A stretch of 64,000 bases of DNA from NCBI GenBank assembly GCA_001692895.1, contig KV748200.1, forward strand, positions 1,128,914 to 1,192,913, read 5' to 3'. Under the pieces are notes generated by a model. It ran no database searches. It was not told the origin of the DNA and was given only the letters and a program-made list of their open reading frames with translations. Below are positions 1 through 12,500 of this stretch, piece after piece. The stretch is from Cenococcum geophilum 1.58. Lineage: Eukaryota > Ascomycota > Dothideomycetes > Gloniales > Gloniaceae. Made by a program: the position numbers and the translations under genes. The stretch's first letter is position 1; each line of letters opens with the position of its first letter.

Positions 1-228
1 TTACGGCAGCAGTAGTTCCTAAGGAGGTTAAAAAGTAAAGTAGTAGGAGCACCACAGGTGACTCGCAGGCGCCTCGCAGGCGCCTTATAGGCGAGTCCTA
101 AAAGGCAGGGAGATAGATTACGGGGTTTTCTTAAATAGAGTTTTCTCCCCATATATATATAAGGAGTAGTCCGCGTAGGCCTAATAGGGATCCAAATCGG
201 ACGTTAAGCAATGAATTATTATTATAAT
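1..228 (+). mobile_element. 3' end of a LINE, inserted in gypsy copy 1
   Basis: This stretch is the reverse-complement counterpart of about 40,601-40,830, the 3' end of the minus-strand LINE described there. Shared landmarks in order are the GTAGTTCCTAAGGAGG block, the GGGGTTTTC/GAGTTTTC block, the AGTAGTCCGC-GTAGGCC block and GACGTTAAGCAATGAATT followed by an (ATT)n tail. The gypsy reverse transcriptase sequence resumes just after the tail, so the LINE end sits inside gypsy copy 1. The 5' boundary lies outside the window. RIP-type mutations are present. The 3' boundary is approximate to a few bases because tail and target are both AT-rich. Confidence 0.75.
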
Positions 229-3200
229 TACTATTTATACTAAAAAAGAATGGTAAACTAAGGCTATATATTAACTATAAATAGTTAAACAGCATTACTA
301 GAAAGAATAGGTATCCTTTACCCTTAATTAGCGAGATCTAAGATAGGATAGGTAACGTATAAATCTTTACAAAGATAGATCTAAGATAGGCGTACTACTA
401 GATTAGAATTAAGGAAGGCGATAAATAGAAGGTAGCCTTTAGGTTAAAGGAAGGACTATATAAACTATTAGTTATATAATTCGGGCTTATAAACGCACTA
501 GTAACGTTCTAGAAACGTATTAATAATGTATTAGGAAAACACTTAGATAAATTTGTTATAGTATACCTTAACGATATTATTATCTACTTAATAACTAAGG
601 AAGAATATGGAGAATACGTTAAATAGGTTTTAAAGAGACTATAGGAGGAATAGATACTAGTAGCAATTAAAAAATACGAGTTCTTTACTAGGAAAACCAA
701 TTTCGTCGGATTTATTATTAAACTAGGCTAACTTAACATAGATCTAAAAAAGATTAAGGCTATAGTGAATTAGTAAGAACTAGAGAACGTTATATAGTTA
801 AGATTATTTTTAGGGTTTTTCAATTACTATAGAAGGTTTATAGCGCAGTAGTTAAAGGATATTAAACTATTTACGCAGTTAATAAAGAAAGAAAAACTAT
901 AGGTATAGGGAGAGGAATAGTAAGGGCTATTTAAGAGAGTTAAAGAGTTATTTACCTAGAAGCCAGTTCTTAAAATCTATTAACTAGGTCTAAAGACGGT
1001 TATAAAAACAGACGTATTAGATTATATATTAGGGGTATACTTTATATAGAAATATTAAGATAGATGGCACCTAGTGGCGTACTATAGTTAGAAAATGATA
1101 CTACTAGAGTTAAACTATAACATTTACAATAAGGAGTTATTAGAAATAGTTATAGCACTAAAGAAATAGAGAGCATTCTTGTAAGGTATAAAGAAACTAT
1201 TTATAGTTAAGACGGATTATAAGAACTTAATAGGATTCTTAATAACAAAGGAACTTAACTAAAGATAGGTTAGATGGGTAGAGATGCTTATAAAATACTA
1301 TTTTAAAATTTAGTATACTAAAGGTATAGATAATATATAAGCAGATGCTCTAAGTTGGAAAGCTAAACTATAAAGCGATAAAAAGCTATTAGGGGCTTTA
1401 CTACGGAAAGATATAGATAGACTAATTAGGTATAATTATTTAAAAATTATAGTAACTTAAAAAGAACTAAGTAGAGTTTATAAGTTACTAAAGAGCTTTT
1501 AGGTACAAAGAATCTCTAAAGCTTAGTTAGAAGAACAGTTAGAGTATCTAGAGGGAGAAACACCGTATAAGTATAGAGAGGTAAGGTATATCCTAAGAAG
1601 CATAGTAGAGCACTTTATAAAAGATTTCTATAAGGGAATAATTTAAGGATATAATAGAGCTACGGGCTTAGTATTAAGACTTTAAGAGGAGTATATTATT
1701 AACGGAATCTAGGGCTTAGTATAAAAAGTTATAAAAGAATATTTAGATTACTAAAGAAATAAACTAATAAGGCATAAGCTATACGGAGGGCTATAACCTA
1801 TTAAGATACTAGAGAGACCGTAGGGAGTTATATTATAGGACTTTATTATTAAGTTACTAAGGTTAAGAGATCCTATTACCGGATAAGATTATAACGTAAT
1901 CTTAGTAATAGTAGATAAGCTTATAAAGTAGGGATACTTTATAGCATATATAGAAGAAATATTAATAGAAGATATCGCTAAAATCTACGTTAAAGAAGTA
2001 TTCGTAAGATATAGAGTATTAAGTAAAATTATATTAGATAGAGACCTAAGATTTATAGCAGTATTTTAGGAGGTATTCTTAGCGGAACAAGGAGTAAGAG
2101 TAGTAACTTCCACTATATATTATCCGCAGATAGACGGTTAAACAGAAAGACTAAATTAGACACTAAAGCAGTATCTAAGATACTATATTAATTATACGCA
2201 GAATAATTGGGTATCGCTATTACTAGTTATATAGTTTATATATAATATAACACCATAAGAAGGAATAGGCATATTACCATTTAAGGCAAATTATAGGTAT
2301 AAACTAAAAACATTGTTATTACTATAATAAGTAAAGAAAATAAGTAGTACAGCTAAGGAGAGAATAAAGACGTTAATAAATCTTTATATAGACCTTATAG
2401 AATTAGTAAAGAANGTATAAGANAGAATAAAAANGTACTATAANGCNAAGANATCTAAGGGACTAGATCTTAAGGAGGGAGATAAAGTATAGCTACTATA
2501 CAAAAATTTTAAGAGTTAACGACTAAGTAAGAAGTTAGACTACGTTAGACTAGGACCTTTTAAAATTATATAAAGAATTTCACTAGTTACGTTTAAGTTA
2601 GACCTACTAGCTAAAATTAAAATCTACCCTATATAGCATATTATAATACTAGAGCCAGTATATAGGAATATTAAGCCACTGGTTTATAAGGTATATATAT
2701 ATAAAGGATAGGAAGAAGATAAATAGCAAGTTTTAAAGATTGTTAGCTATAAGGATATTAATAATAAAATATAGTACGAGGTAAAGTAAATAGGCTACAC
2801 TAAGACTACCTAGGAGCTATTAGAGAATTTAAAGAACGCTATAAGAAAGGTATAGGAGTATTAGAAGAGATTAGGTTAGGTAGCATTAATAATAAAAATT
2901 ATAAAAAAATAAGTTACCTAAGGGGGACCTAAAAGAAGTAGCTACTAAGTTACTTAAATCTATTTCCTTCTTAACTAAAGAAAAGTCCATTCTTTTATTA
3001 CCTAGTTCCTGTAAGCCTTATTCTATAAGCTTCTACTCCTTAAAATAAACCTTTTTATAAACCTTCTTAAGATAGATTAACTAAGCGGACGCCGTAAGAC
3101 GAGACTTAAGGGCCTATTACTAAGCATTAGCAGCCTCCTATTCCGCGTTATAAAAGTAGTATAACTCCACCAGAGTAATAGATAGTTTATTATCTAGTTA

Positions 3201-3259
3201 TATAGTAATAGATTAAATATAAAACCCTAAGACAAATTAATTAGGGAACTAGACGACTA

Positions 3260-3770
3260 TAGTAATGTATATAACTAGCTTCTACCCCCCCCTTTGGCGA
3301 GGGCTCTAAAATTTTAAATTTGGTACGCGCATCTAATCTCGCCTAGTTGCCACTAACTGTATATAGTAATTATAGCAAAGCCGTATACTTGGCTATAAGA
3401 ACTTTACTTTTATAATATAATAATCTTCGTTAATATTATAAGGTTCCCACCCATATAATATTGCTAAATTTTATCGGCAATTGCAGAGACAGCGTTATAT
3501 TTACGTTTTAGTAGAGATATAAAAAAAAGAGGGAGCATACGTTAAGGAAACGTATATTAGGGGAGCGTCGTTAAGCAAGTTTAATTCTCCTAGCTAACTA
3601 GAATAATTCTCTATAGTAACTAAAATAGCCCTTACTTATAGCTATAGCCGTTCACTATAATTGCTATATACAGTTAGTGGCAACTAAGCGAGATTAGATG
3701 CGTGTACTGAATTTAAAATTTTAGAGCCCTTGCTAAAGGGGGGAGTGGAAGCTAGTCGTGCATATTACTG
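3260..3770 (+). mobile_element. MITE A (Tc1/mariner type), TA target duplication, RIPed
   Basis: This 511-bp non-coding element has imperfect terminal inverted repeats of over 100 bp. The left end contains CTAGCTTCTACCCCCC and the right end its complement. It is flanked by TA at 3,258-3,259 and 3,771-3,772. Gypsy copy 2 has an uninterrupted sequence at the equivalent place (about 25,215-25,235), with one TA, which fixes the boundaries. It is related to the elements at 29,662-30,150 and 30,272-30,797. The sequence is RIPed like its host. Confidence 0.85.
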
Positions 3771-4131
3771 TATTTAGAGTAATAAGTCGCGTATACTTAG
3801 TATTAGAGATAGAGTAAGCGTCGTAGGACAAATGAATATTCGCTTTAGTGCACTTAAAATAAGAGGACGGTTATTATAAAGATAGGTTTGCTAACGTAAT
3901 ATAAACTAACCCCTCTTTTAAATAACGAGAATATAGAGACAGCATAATCTTACTAAGAGATAGTATTATAGCAATAGTGCGAGTATACCAGATAGTTAAA
4001 GACGGAGGAATCGCTTTAGGTATAATAAGTAAGGATATTAACTAAATTAATTAGACGGATATTATACCTCTAATAAATAACTTAGAGATGCTAGGAATCT
4101 TTAAGGACAAAGATAAAAAGGAGGGAGATAG

Positions 4132-4556
4132 TGTTACGGACGCTTTAAGTACAATATTATAACTACTTAGGAAAGAGTTGGAAGAAGCTAGTCAGTTAAT
4201 CTAGGCACGGTCCAGAATAAAGCCAATAGAGCTATATAATAAGGAATAGTAACTAAGGTTATATAATAGGATCTATATAATCTATAGGATCTATATAATC
4301 CATAATAGAGCAGATAAAGTACACGTATATTATATATAAAAAGGATTTTATAGAAGTACGGTTATATATTTAAAGGACTATAGTCCCTACCTAGATAGTT
4401 CCTTCCTTATAGTAATTCTCAGAATATAATTAGAGTTAATCTATTAGGCAACCACTCTACTAGTTATTATTACGTTGTTAACCTTTAACTTATATCACCT
4501 ATATACCTAGCCTAATAACGAGCCTATTATAGTACTTACTATAAGGTTCCGTTACA
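4132..4556 (+). repeat. 3' LTR of gypsy copy 1
   Basis: A 425-bp block starting TGTTACGGACGC and ending GGTTCCGTTACA. It is preceded by a purine-rich tract (AAAAAGGAGGGAGATAG) and is homologous to the two LTRs of copy 2. It carries a private internal short tandem duplication (about 4,265-4,305, ATCTATATAAT units). The bases after it (CTAGT) would be the target duplication, but the 5' LTR is outside the window, so this cannot be checked. Confidence 0.85.
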
Positions 4557-7500
4557 CTAGTAAGCTCTTTATAAAGCTAGGTAAGCTTGCTTAATAAGCC
4601 TAATAGACTAGTACGCCTTAACTAGAACAGCTTTTATTAAAATAGCTATAGCCGTAGCGTATTGTTGGAATTCCTTACTAATAAAGTTCCTACTAGCGTT
4701 GTAGGTAATATACTTAGGGGGTCTAACGTATATGTTAATCTAGCAGGTCCGTAAAATGTCCTAAGTGTATTTTATAGATATATTTTGCAACTAATAGGCG
4801 GCTTAATAGCGGGTTGCCTCGTTAATTATATATAATACTGGGCTGCTATTAATGTATATAATATCTATATACACTAAGTAGTTAAAATTAAGGTCTTTAT
4901 AAAGAGTAAACTTAAATTGGCCTAGGGAACGTCTATATTTCTGGCAAAAGGAGCAGTATTTAGTTAGGTGGTTAATTGCCTTCCTATTAACGTTGTTATA
5001 TCTAGAACGTTTAAGGACTCTATATAGCTTTTCGGCTAACGGGTGGCTAAAATAGCAGTATAGGCGGTGGATTTCCGTACTAGTAAGGTAGCACGGGTTA
5101 TAATTAAAAGATTTCTAAATATAGGTCTATAAAGTCTCTCCCTATATAAGGAACGGGTGTCTAAATTGTTATATAATTAGTAGGGTAATATTCTTGCTTT
5201 TTAGGGCAGTTATAGGGCCAATTAGGGTATCCGTAATATTATTATAGTAAACCTATAGTCTATCTATATCCGCAAGGCAGAGTAGGAAAGGGGTGTCCGC
5301 TTTTACTATATGGAAGTTAACTAGGCTAATTGGAGTCTTAACTTTAACTAATCTAATTAATGCGGTTGGGTCCTTAAAATCGGACTCTATACCTATATGT
5401 GGTAAGGCCTATAAACCTACTAGTCTTTAGACTTAGTAGAGCTAACGTAGAGACGTTATACAGCTGCGGGTAGGAGGTCGTGGTGGTGGTCGAAATGTTA
5501 TAGGGGGTAGTAAAAAGTTTTTATATAGAATGGTGAGATCTCAAAAACCACTACTAACGGTACCCCCTTTATAGTAGATAACTACCACACCCCTATTTAA
5601 CCCTGTATAATCCTTGCGGATATAAGATGGAATCTAATATCCCTTAACCCCTAATTAAAAGCATTAATAACCTTATATTAATAAATAAATATATAATAAA
5701 TGAATAAACAAATAAGCAAATATACGGCCCCTCCTAACCCCTAAGGCGATCGCCCGCGGAGTATGCGGTTACTCGCCATTTTTTACTGCCGTAATACTAC
5801 CGCAGCCTAGATTGCGACCTACGGTTTTCCTTAGTCTCCTTTTAATAGAGTAGTGACCCTTAGAGAGGGCCTAGCTGGGGCCTAGGTATAAAAGATACCT
5901 AAATATAATATAATATATCCCGCTGTTAGTATTATAGTAGTTAGAACGGATAAATCCCCCTTACGCCTTTAATGGCTCTAGGGGGGGAGAGGTAAGGCGT
6001 ATATAGTAATAGTTAATAAGAGATAGCATATAGGGGACGGTTAAGATATAGGAGAAATAATAAGTACACGGCGATCGATTGGTAAGGCCTAGCTAGGACG
6101 TAGTAAACCCTAGCTTTAGATAAGCTAGAGAAGGAAGTAGTAGTTCCTAAGGAGTTTGAACATCTAAGGAGGATAGGATGTAGCTATAGGCCTATAGGGC
6201 CGCTGTTACGGACAGATATGGTAAATTAGGGTTTTTTATCCTACTAAGGTAGCTTATAGGGTTTTTCCTCCCCTAACCCAACTATAGGGTTTTCTTCCTA
6301 TAAATATACAAGTTTTCCCCTATAATAAAGTAGTCTGCGTAGGCCACAAGGATCCGTATTAGACGTTAATCAAAGAACTACTACTACTACTACTACTAAT
6401 TAATGCGGTTGAGCTAATGCTAAATTAGATATTTATGGCCCTAGTTTATATAGTATCGATGTCCGTATTATCCTTTATAGTGGTCTTATATATAAGGTAT
6501 TGTCCGTAACCTATAGTAGACTTCTTAAAGGCACCTATATTAATTATAACGCTATAGAATTCTTTGGGGGTATAGCGTTCTATAGTAATATATGCAAATA
6601 GGTCCTATTTGCGGTCTATAATATCCGTAACGGGTTTAACAAGTATGCTTATAGGCCAGTTTTTGGGTGTAATTAAGTGTGTAAAGAAGCGGTTAGCTAA
6701 TACGGTCGTAATATTAAAGGCTTAGCTGTCCGTAAAAGGTCTGAAAGTGGTTAGGAATATCTTTAAGGTCTCCTATTCCTAGGCGTTTAAGTTAAAGTTA
6801 ATTATAAGGGCTTCTATTAACTTATTAGGAGGCTCTTCTACTTCCTTTCCTTTATATTCTAAAATAAACTAGTTAATACGGCTATTAAGTCTCTTTCTAG
6901 ACTTATTATATTCTTCCTAGGTATATCTTATAAATTAATATCCTTTCTTACCGTATATAAAGCACTTCTAGCTGGTTCGTCTATAGGGGTATATTTTTGT
7001 ATAGGAGTTGCTATAGGGGTTATAGGTGGGACTTAGTCGGTACGGGTGCTACTAGCAGTAGCGGCGGTCCGTAAAGTAGACGTCTAAGTCTATTTACAAA
7101 TATTAAATATCCGTAATAAAGGCTTAAGTGCTGCCTAGTAGGTTTAAGACTTCGTACGTTATAATAGAGGAGCGTAGATTATTAATAAGGCCAGCTAAGG
7201 TGTCTATAGGCTTATAATAGGCGTATTTATAGGGCTTTATTTCCTAGTAGGCCGTAATAAGTTTATTATATAAGAAGTTATCTGTTTAAAGCTTAGCGTT
7301 AAGGCCGTACTATAGGTGCCGAAGGTCTTTAATAAGAATTTACAGGCACTCTATAGTCGATTTTTTAGTATTCTTGTTAATTACGGTCCGTAGCTTAGTT
7401 ATATTCTATTAGGTAAGAATATTACACTTATATTCCAGTCCTTTAAAGTAGTTATATATAGCTTTATATAGCTTATTAAAGGGAACACTAAGGGGTTTGC

Positions 7501-8670
7501 TCTTAAGGTTAGTGTAGTAGTAGTTAAGTGCTAGGCCGCGTAGCATAGTAGAGTAGGCTTGGCTAAACTCCTGTTTAGGAATATTGGCCTTCTAATAGAG
7601 GTCTGTAAAGATGGTCAGTTTAAAGTTAAAGTTATTGTTTTTACTGCTATACTTAGATTTGTCGGTATAGAGCTTAGCTAGGTTAGCTAGCTCCTTACTA
7701 TAGGTCTTTACTTAGGTGGTTTACGGATCTGTAACTTAAATAACAGAAGGGTTTTGGTCCGTATTTTGGTTTGCGGGGGTATTGTAGTCCATGGTTTGGG
7801 TTATAGGGGTATTACGGTCCGTAACTTAAGTACTAGGTATGCTTTAGCCCGTAAGATTAATTCTAAAACTACTTAGGTTTATAGGACGAATTTAGTTAAG
7901 TGGGTTAGGTATAAGGCTAGCGATCCCGTTAAGTTTAAAAGAAGTAAAGAGTTTTTTAGTAGCTTTGACCTAGTCTAGGATTTCCTCTTTAGCCCATTCC
8001 GTTTGGTTCTTCTTATATATTATATTATATAAAGACTATACAATAGTAACTCATTTGTTCCTTTTAACCTATATACCTTAGTGACGTAAAAGGGTTCGTA
8101 GGTTACGGATAGTAGTAGGGTTGTAGGCCTTAAAAATAACTTCCGTAAAGTCCGCAAAGTCTTCCTAGTATTGCTCCTATAGGTTGTCATTTATAAGCTT
8201 AAAATATTTATATTTAAGAACTTTAAATTTAATATAGTTAACTCCCTATCTTTACTTTTCTTAACCTTTATTAACTTGCTTACTTAGGTCTACTATACTA
8301 TATAGTGTAGTATAGTACGTTGCGGGTAGGGAAGATCTTGTAATAGTCTATAAAGGCGGTTAATAGGTTTGTAACGGTTTATAGGAGGGTAGGGGATTTC
8401 CGTAAGGTCTTATAACGGTCCGTAAAGGCAATTAACGGGTCTATAACGGTTTATAGGAGGGTAGGGGGTTTAAGGTTTAAATGAGGTTAAGGATAGGGGG
8501 TTCTGTAAAGGTCTGTATTCGCGTTTATAAACTTCCGCTAAACTGTACTAAGACTTAAATAAGTATACAGAGTTAGTAATAGGTCTATAATCCCCAACTT
8601 TTAACCTTCTAGTAGGTTGTATTAGGATTTTAAACGGGTGGTCGCCGTTATATATATTGCTTGGGGGAGG
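4557..8670 (-). mobile_element. Ty1/copia-like retroelement, partial, RIPed, split by a 1-kb retroelement
   Basis: Broken minus-strand translation shows a gag region (about 8,300-6,500) with a remnant of a zinc knuckle near 6,960-6,930, then a protease-like stretch with the fungal copia-type 'LLCLADMDRLQVYYNN' block (about 5,320-5,230), then an integrase zinc-binding stretch 'YCSFCQKYRRS' (about 4,945-4,900). The pol remainder would lie left of 4,557, where gypsy copy 1 begins. A second element of the same type at 9,341-15,354 gives the same blocks in the same order. The right end is not defined: 8,671-8,930 may be its LTR. A direct repeat containing TAACGGTTTATAGGAGGG occurs at about 8,372 and 8,444. 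Confidence 0.7.
5369..6395 (+). mobile_element. 1-kb non-LTR-type retroelement, copy E1, with (ACT)n tail
   Basis: This 1,027-bp unit is repeated at 38,615-39,628 from the same 5' start (TCCTTAAAATCGGACTCTA) to the same 3' end. It ends in an (ACT)n tail. It is flanked by a 16-bp direct repeat, CTAATTAATGCGGTTG, at 5,353-5,368 and 6,396-6,411, so it inserted into the copia-like element. A long target duplication plus a trinucleotide tail indicates target-primed reverse transcription. No coding capacity is seen. Its 3' quarter resembles the 3' end of the LINE at 1-228 and 40,601-40,830, suggesting it is mobilised by, or derived from, that LINE family. Confidence 0.8.
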
Positions 8671-8930
8671 TGTTAAGTAATTGCTAATCTGTGCGCGCTT
8701 ACTAATTAGTGTTTGTATCAATTTAATAATATAAGGCGAGTTATATCTAGGGGCACGAAATGCGTATAGTATCGTATGCTCTTTTGGATTGTGGTAACTG
8801 TTAATTCTATTAAGGTAGACTACGTAGTCTATATACTGACGCGCCTCCCCCCTAATTAGTTAGTATGTAGGTAGTTAGTGCACCAAACGCGTAACTACGC
8901 GTTTAGTATACTACGTGCTGTAATTATATA
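8671..8930. other. unassigned AT-rich stretch, possible LTR
   Basis: The segment begins TGTTAAGTAATTGC and lies between the copia-like gag remnant and the gypsy integrase remnant. It could be the LTR of the copia-like element, but its partner is outside the window and no clear CA end or target duplication was found. It contains a short inverted stretch around ACGCGTAACTACGCGT. Confidence 0.3.
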
Positions 8931-9340
8931 GAAATACTTTTAGGATGGAATATCTAAAGAGGTTAAGGACTATATATTAAGGTGTAATATATGCTAAAGG
9001 ATATAGATATTTAGGCATCGCCTATATAGCAAGTTATTAGTGCTTCCTATTCTATAGAGACCTATATTAAAATTAACAATGGATTTTATTATAGGCTTAC
9101 CCCCTACTAAGATAAGAACTGAAGAGGTTGCTAATACTATCCTAGTAATCGTTAACAAGTATATAAAGTTTTTAGGATACTTCGCTATTATAATAACAAT
9201 CACAGTAGTAGAACTGGTAGACCTATTTTTAGAATAGTGGCTCTTATTTAGTACGCTAAGGGGAATTGTGTTTAATAGAGGTACCGTATTTAATAGTGCA
9301 TTTTGGTCTTTATTTTGTCTCTTATTAAAAATATAGTAAA

Positions 9341-9528
9341 TGTTGGACTCATAAGGGGATATCACGTAGCTACAGTTCGTAGATAGTATAATGATTGCTT
9401 TATTCTTCTTAAAGAAAGGGGTGAGGAACTTAAGGTTCCTCACCACGCTAGTGCCGCACGTAACGGCAACTTGCTATACGTGACGGCAATATGCCTTATA
9501 TAGTGACCATTTGCCTTTATTCCCAACA
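9341..9528 (-). repeat. LTR of the copia element (left copy)
   Basis: 188 bp, starting TGTTGGACTC and ending TTCCCAACA, with perfect 6-bp terminal inversion (TGTTGG/CCAACA). It contains the palindrome GAACCTTAAGTTCC-type core near 9,425-9,445 and several GTAACGGCAACTTGC/GTGACGGCAATATGC units. The right LTR has one more of these units. Confidence 0.88.
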
Positions 9529-12500
9529 CTGGTAACTCTTCTTTTATAGTTGCCATCTATATATATATACCGCTTAACTAGCGGAATAAAAATTAATCCT
9601 CTTTACTTACTATTGCCATTATAATATAAGTCTCGCTGTCCTAAAATTTGCCTCTTAGCACGTGGTGCTTTCTTACTTATAAGTTATGGGTAGGTATCTT
9701 ATTAGTAGGGCCGCCAAGGCGCTAGCGATAAGCGAGCCAATAGCGATTTTCCATCCCGGGGATGGAAAATCCTAATTGGCTAGTTTAAGTTAGGGTCTGC
9801 AGAATCTAACCAATTAGACAACTTTAACTGCTAGTTAAAGTTCCTGGATATCTTAAGACTTTATATAACTAAGAAATTTCTAGGGACTCCCTTTTAACCT
9901 AACCTTTAACTCGTATACACAGAGTATTTGTGTTAACAAACGTCTCTAGTGCCTTGTTTAGGTTCGCCTTTATTATTATATCTGCCGGGTTATCTTAGCC
10001 ATTAATCCATTAAATCTTAAAGAGTTTTTAACGCTTATAGGATTGCTAAAGTGCCATAATATTAATTATAAGGCGCTTCTCCTTTATAGTACCGAGCTTA
10101 ACTAAACACTTATAGAGGGAAAATAAATTGGTATATATAATTATAGGGATAATAGGAAGTTTGAGTTAATCTATAATTATCTTTAGGGTAGTTCTAATTG
10201 TAATTGCTATATTAACTCCGCTAACTATTCTATATATCTCTAACGCCAAAACACTTCGGGTAACGCGCTTACTCTTAGTTAAGCTCTAATAAATAAGATT
10301 GCTATAGATTATAAAGTTATTCTCTCCAGTAAATTCGTTCGCGATAATAATCTTATATTCTAACTAGGAGCTAAAATCTTTATTATTTACGAACGATCTA
10401 TTAATAAATATAAAGAGCTTAGCGGTAGGAAGATTAATAGACATATAGAGTAGTCCCCAATTAAGATATATTATTTGCCAAAAAAGGCGCTTATTTAGGG
10501 CAAGAATATTCTCCTTAGTTAGTTCCTAGTGTTAAGCGGCAACAGAGAGATTAAAGGAAGCCTTAGGCTAATAAATAGAAGTAATATAAGCTCCGCAGGC
10601 GCGTTACTCTACATATCCTTACTTTAGGGAATTAACGTTAATAACGTCAATCTTCTTACCTTAATCTTTCTGGCGTAAAGTAATGGAGTCCTTATTTAGG
10701 GAAAGGATACATCCATTAAAGAGTAATGGCGTTATTACATTAAGTCTTTCCTTTAGCTTTACTATAAGATTTGCCTTTACTAGCTTATCTTCCTTAAGAG
10801 CTAAGAATTAATTGTTTCCTAAGATAATTATATTATTAGTTTGCATGCTAATAATTCCAAATAGAGTTCCTATAGTTATAATAAGGAAGCAGGGATTAAA
10901 TATAGAGGTAGTTATTAGAAGCTTCTCTTTATAATACTTACTATAGATAGCCCACTAATAAGTTCCTGCCTCTATAATTCTATATAGTGGCTTAAGTACA
11001 ACTATAATTATATCTTCGGGATATTAGTGGCGAATTTACTCCGGAAGATATGCTAGTATTAAGCGCTAAAGGCGCATCTCTAATTAGGTATAGGCCTAAG
11101 TAATATTTTATAAATAAACTGCTATTCCGTTCTTTATTAAGGAGGGAACTAATATAATAATGACTTACTAACTAGCTCGTTAAATTATAGGGGATTGCGT
11201 AAGGATTGTCTCCTTGCTGTTATTGTTGTAGCCTTAGATAATAAGCCTTAATTTCTCAAATAGGGCGTTAGTAGCCTTACCCTTAATCTCGTTAACCATT
11301 CTTAACTTAAAGATACGAATTCCATTAAACTTAGTAGGGTTATACTTCTCGAATTTAAAGACTTCTCTTATAATAAGACTGTTAATTTCCTACTTATTAG
11401 ATGCTTGGAAAGGAGCTCCTAAAGTTATAATACGACCTTCCTTTTAGAGCTATTTTACAAGCTTAAAGTCAGCCTTCTCTTTAGCTGTTATAAAGGCTAT
11501 TAACAACTCAACTTTACTCTCTATAGCAGCAACAAATTACTCTTTAAAATTAATAAGATATTAGCGATTTCATAATCCCTTCGGGCGACCTCTACCGCGT
11601 CATAGTTGCGGCACGTCTACTACAATTGTATTAGGATTATAGTCGCCTTCTAGGGCATATTAATTATAGTTCTCCTCTAAGGCATCTTTTAGGGCATCTT
11701 TTAGGGTATCCTGTAAAGGCTTAGAACTATTATCTTTATAATAGGGCCTAATAATAGTTAAACGGAATTAAGTAGGTCTATAGGGCATCTAAAGAGTACA
11801 AGTTTAACTATTAATTGTAATAAGTTTATATGGGCTTAACTATCCTCCCTTTTTACACTATACCCATACTTCAGATTAGAGTAGCAGATTAAGCGTAGTT
11901 AAGGTATTTAGGCTATTTCTTATTCCTAGTATATTATTGACCTAGCGCGTAACATATAGACGTTATACCTCCTTTATTACTTTATAAATAGCCTTAGCTT
12001 ATTACACAATAGAGGGAGATAGTGGAGAATTGTCAGTTATTTAAGGGTAGGCGCTAAAGACTAGCAACGTGGGTACAAGCCTATCTAGGCCAGCGGAATC
12101 GTTAACGGCCTTAACAGCCATCTATAAGATAATTTCTTTACTAGCGTCCTCTAGTTTTAAAAAAATAATCTTATATGCTCGGCGCAATAGCGTATAGTAT
12201 CGCTCTACTTTTCTAATACTATTATGTGCCTTAATAGGGACTTCCTTAACCTTAATTGCCATTACTTTTACCTATTATCAAAACTCTACAAATAAGAAGT
12301 TCTTTCCTACGTTATAAATAATTTAATTAGGGGGTCCTAAGTAGACATTAATCTAGTATAACTAAAGGGTATCCCATACGTTCCTAGCTAATATATCCCT
12401 TAAGAAACGTGCGGCTTAGAAGGAAGTTAATAAGTTAACAGCTTAGAGGACTGGCTTACCGTTAAGATATATAATATTAATAATAATACAGAAGTTAAAG

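Larger units (their letters stand above)
229..4556 (+). mobile_element. Ty3/gypsy chromovirus copy 1, RIP-inactivated, 5' part outside window
   Basis: Broken translation of the plus strand gives, in order, reverse transcriptase (from about 260), RNase H, integrase (about 1,600-2,300) and a chromodomain (about 2,745-2,850), then a non-coding tail and a 3' LTR. The order RT-RNase H-integrase-chromodomain defines a chromovirus of the Ty3/gypsy group. It is closely similar to copy 2 (from about 22,245). Stop codons occur every few codons, mostly TAG/TAA where CAG/CAA/TGG is expected. The catalytic YxDD box of RT reads YLND here. A MITE lies at 3,260-3,770. The element is dead. Confidence 0.9.

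Noticed and set aside
8994..9446. 150-codon minus-strand frame
   Set aside because: Antisense of the RIPed gypsy integrase and the copia LTR; RIP removes stops on the opposite strand by chance. No domain.
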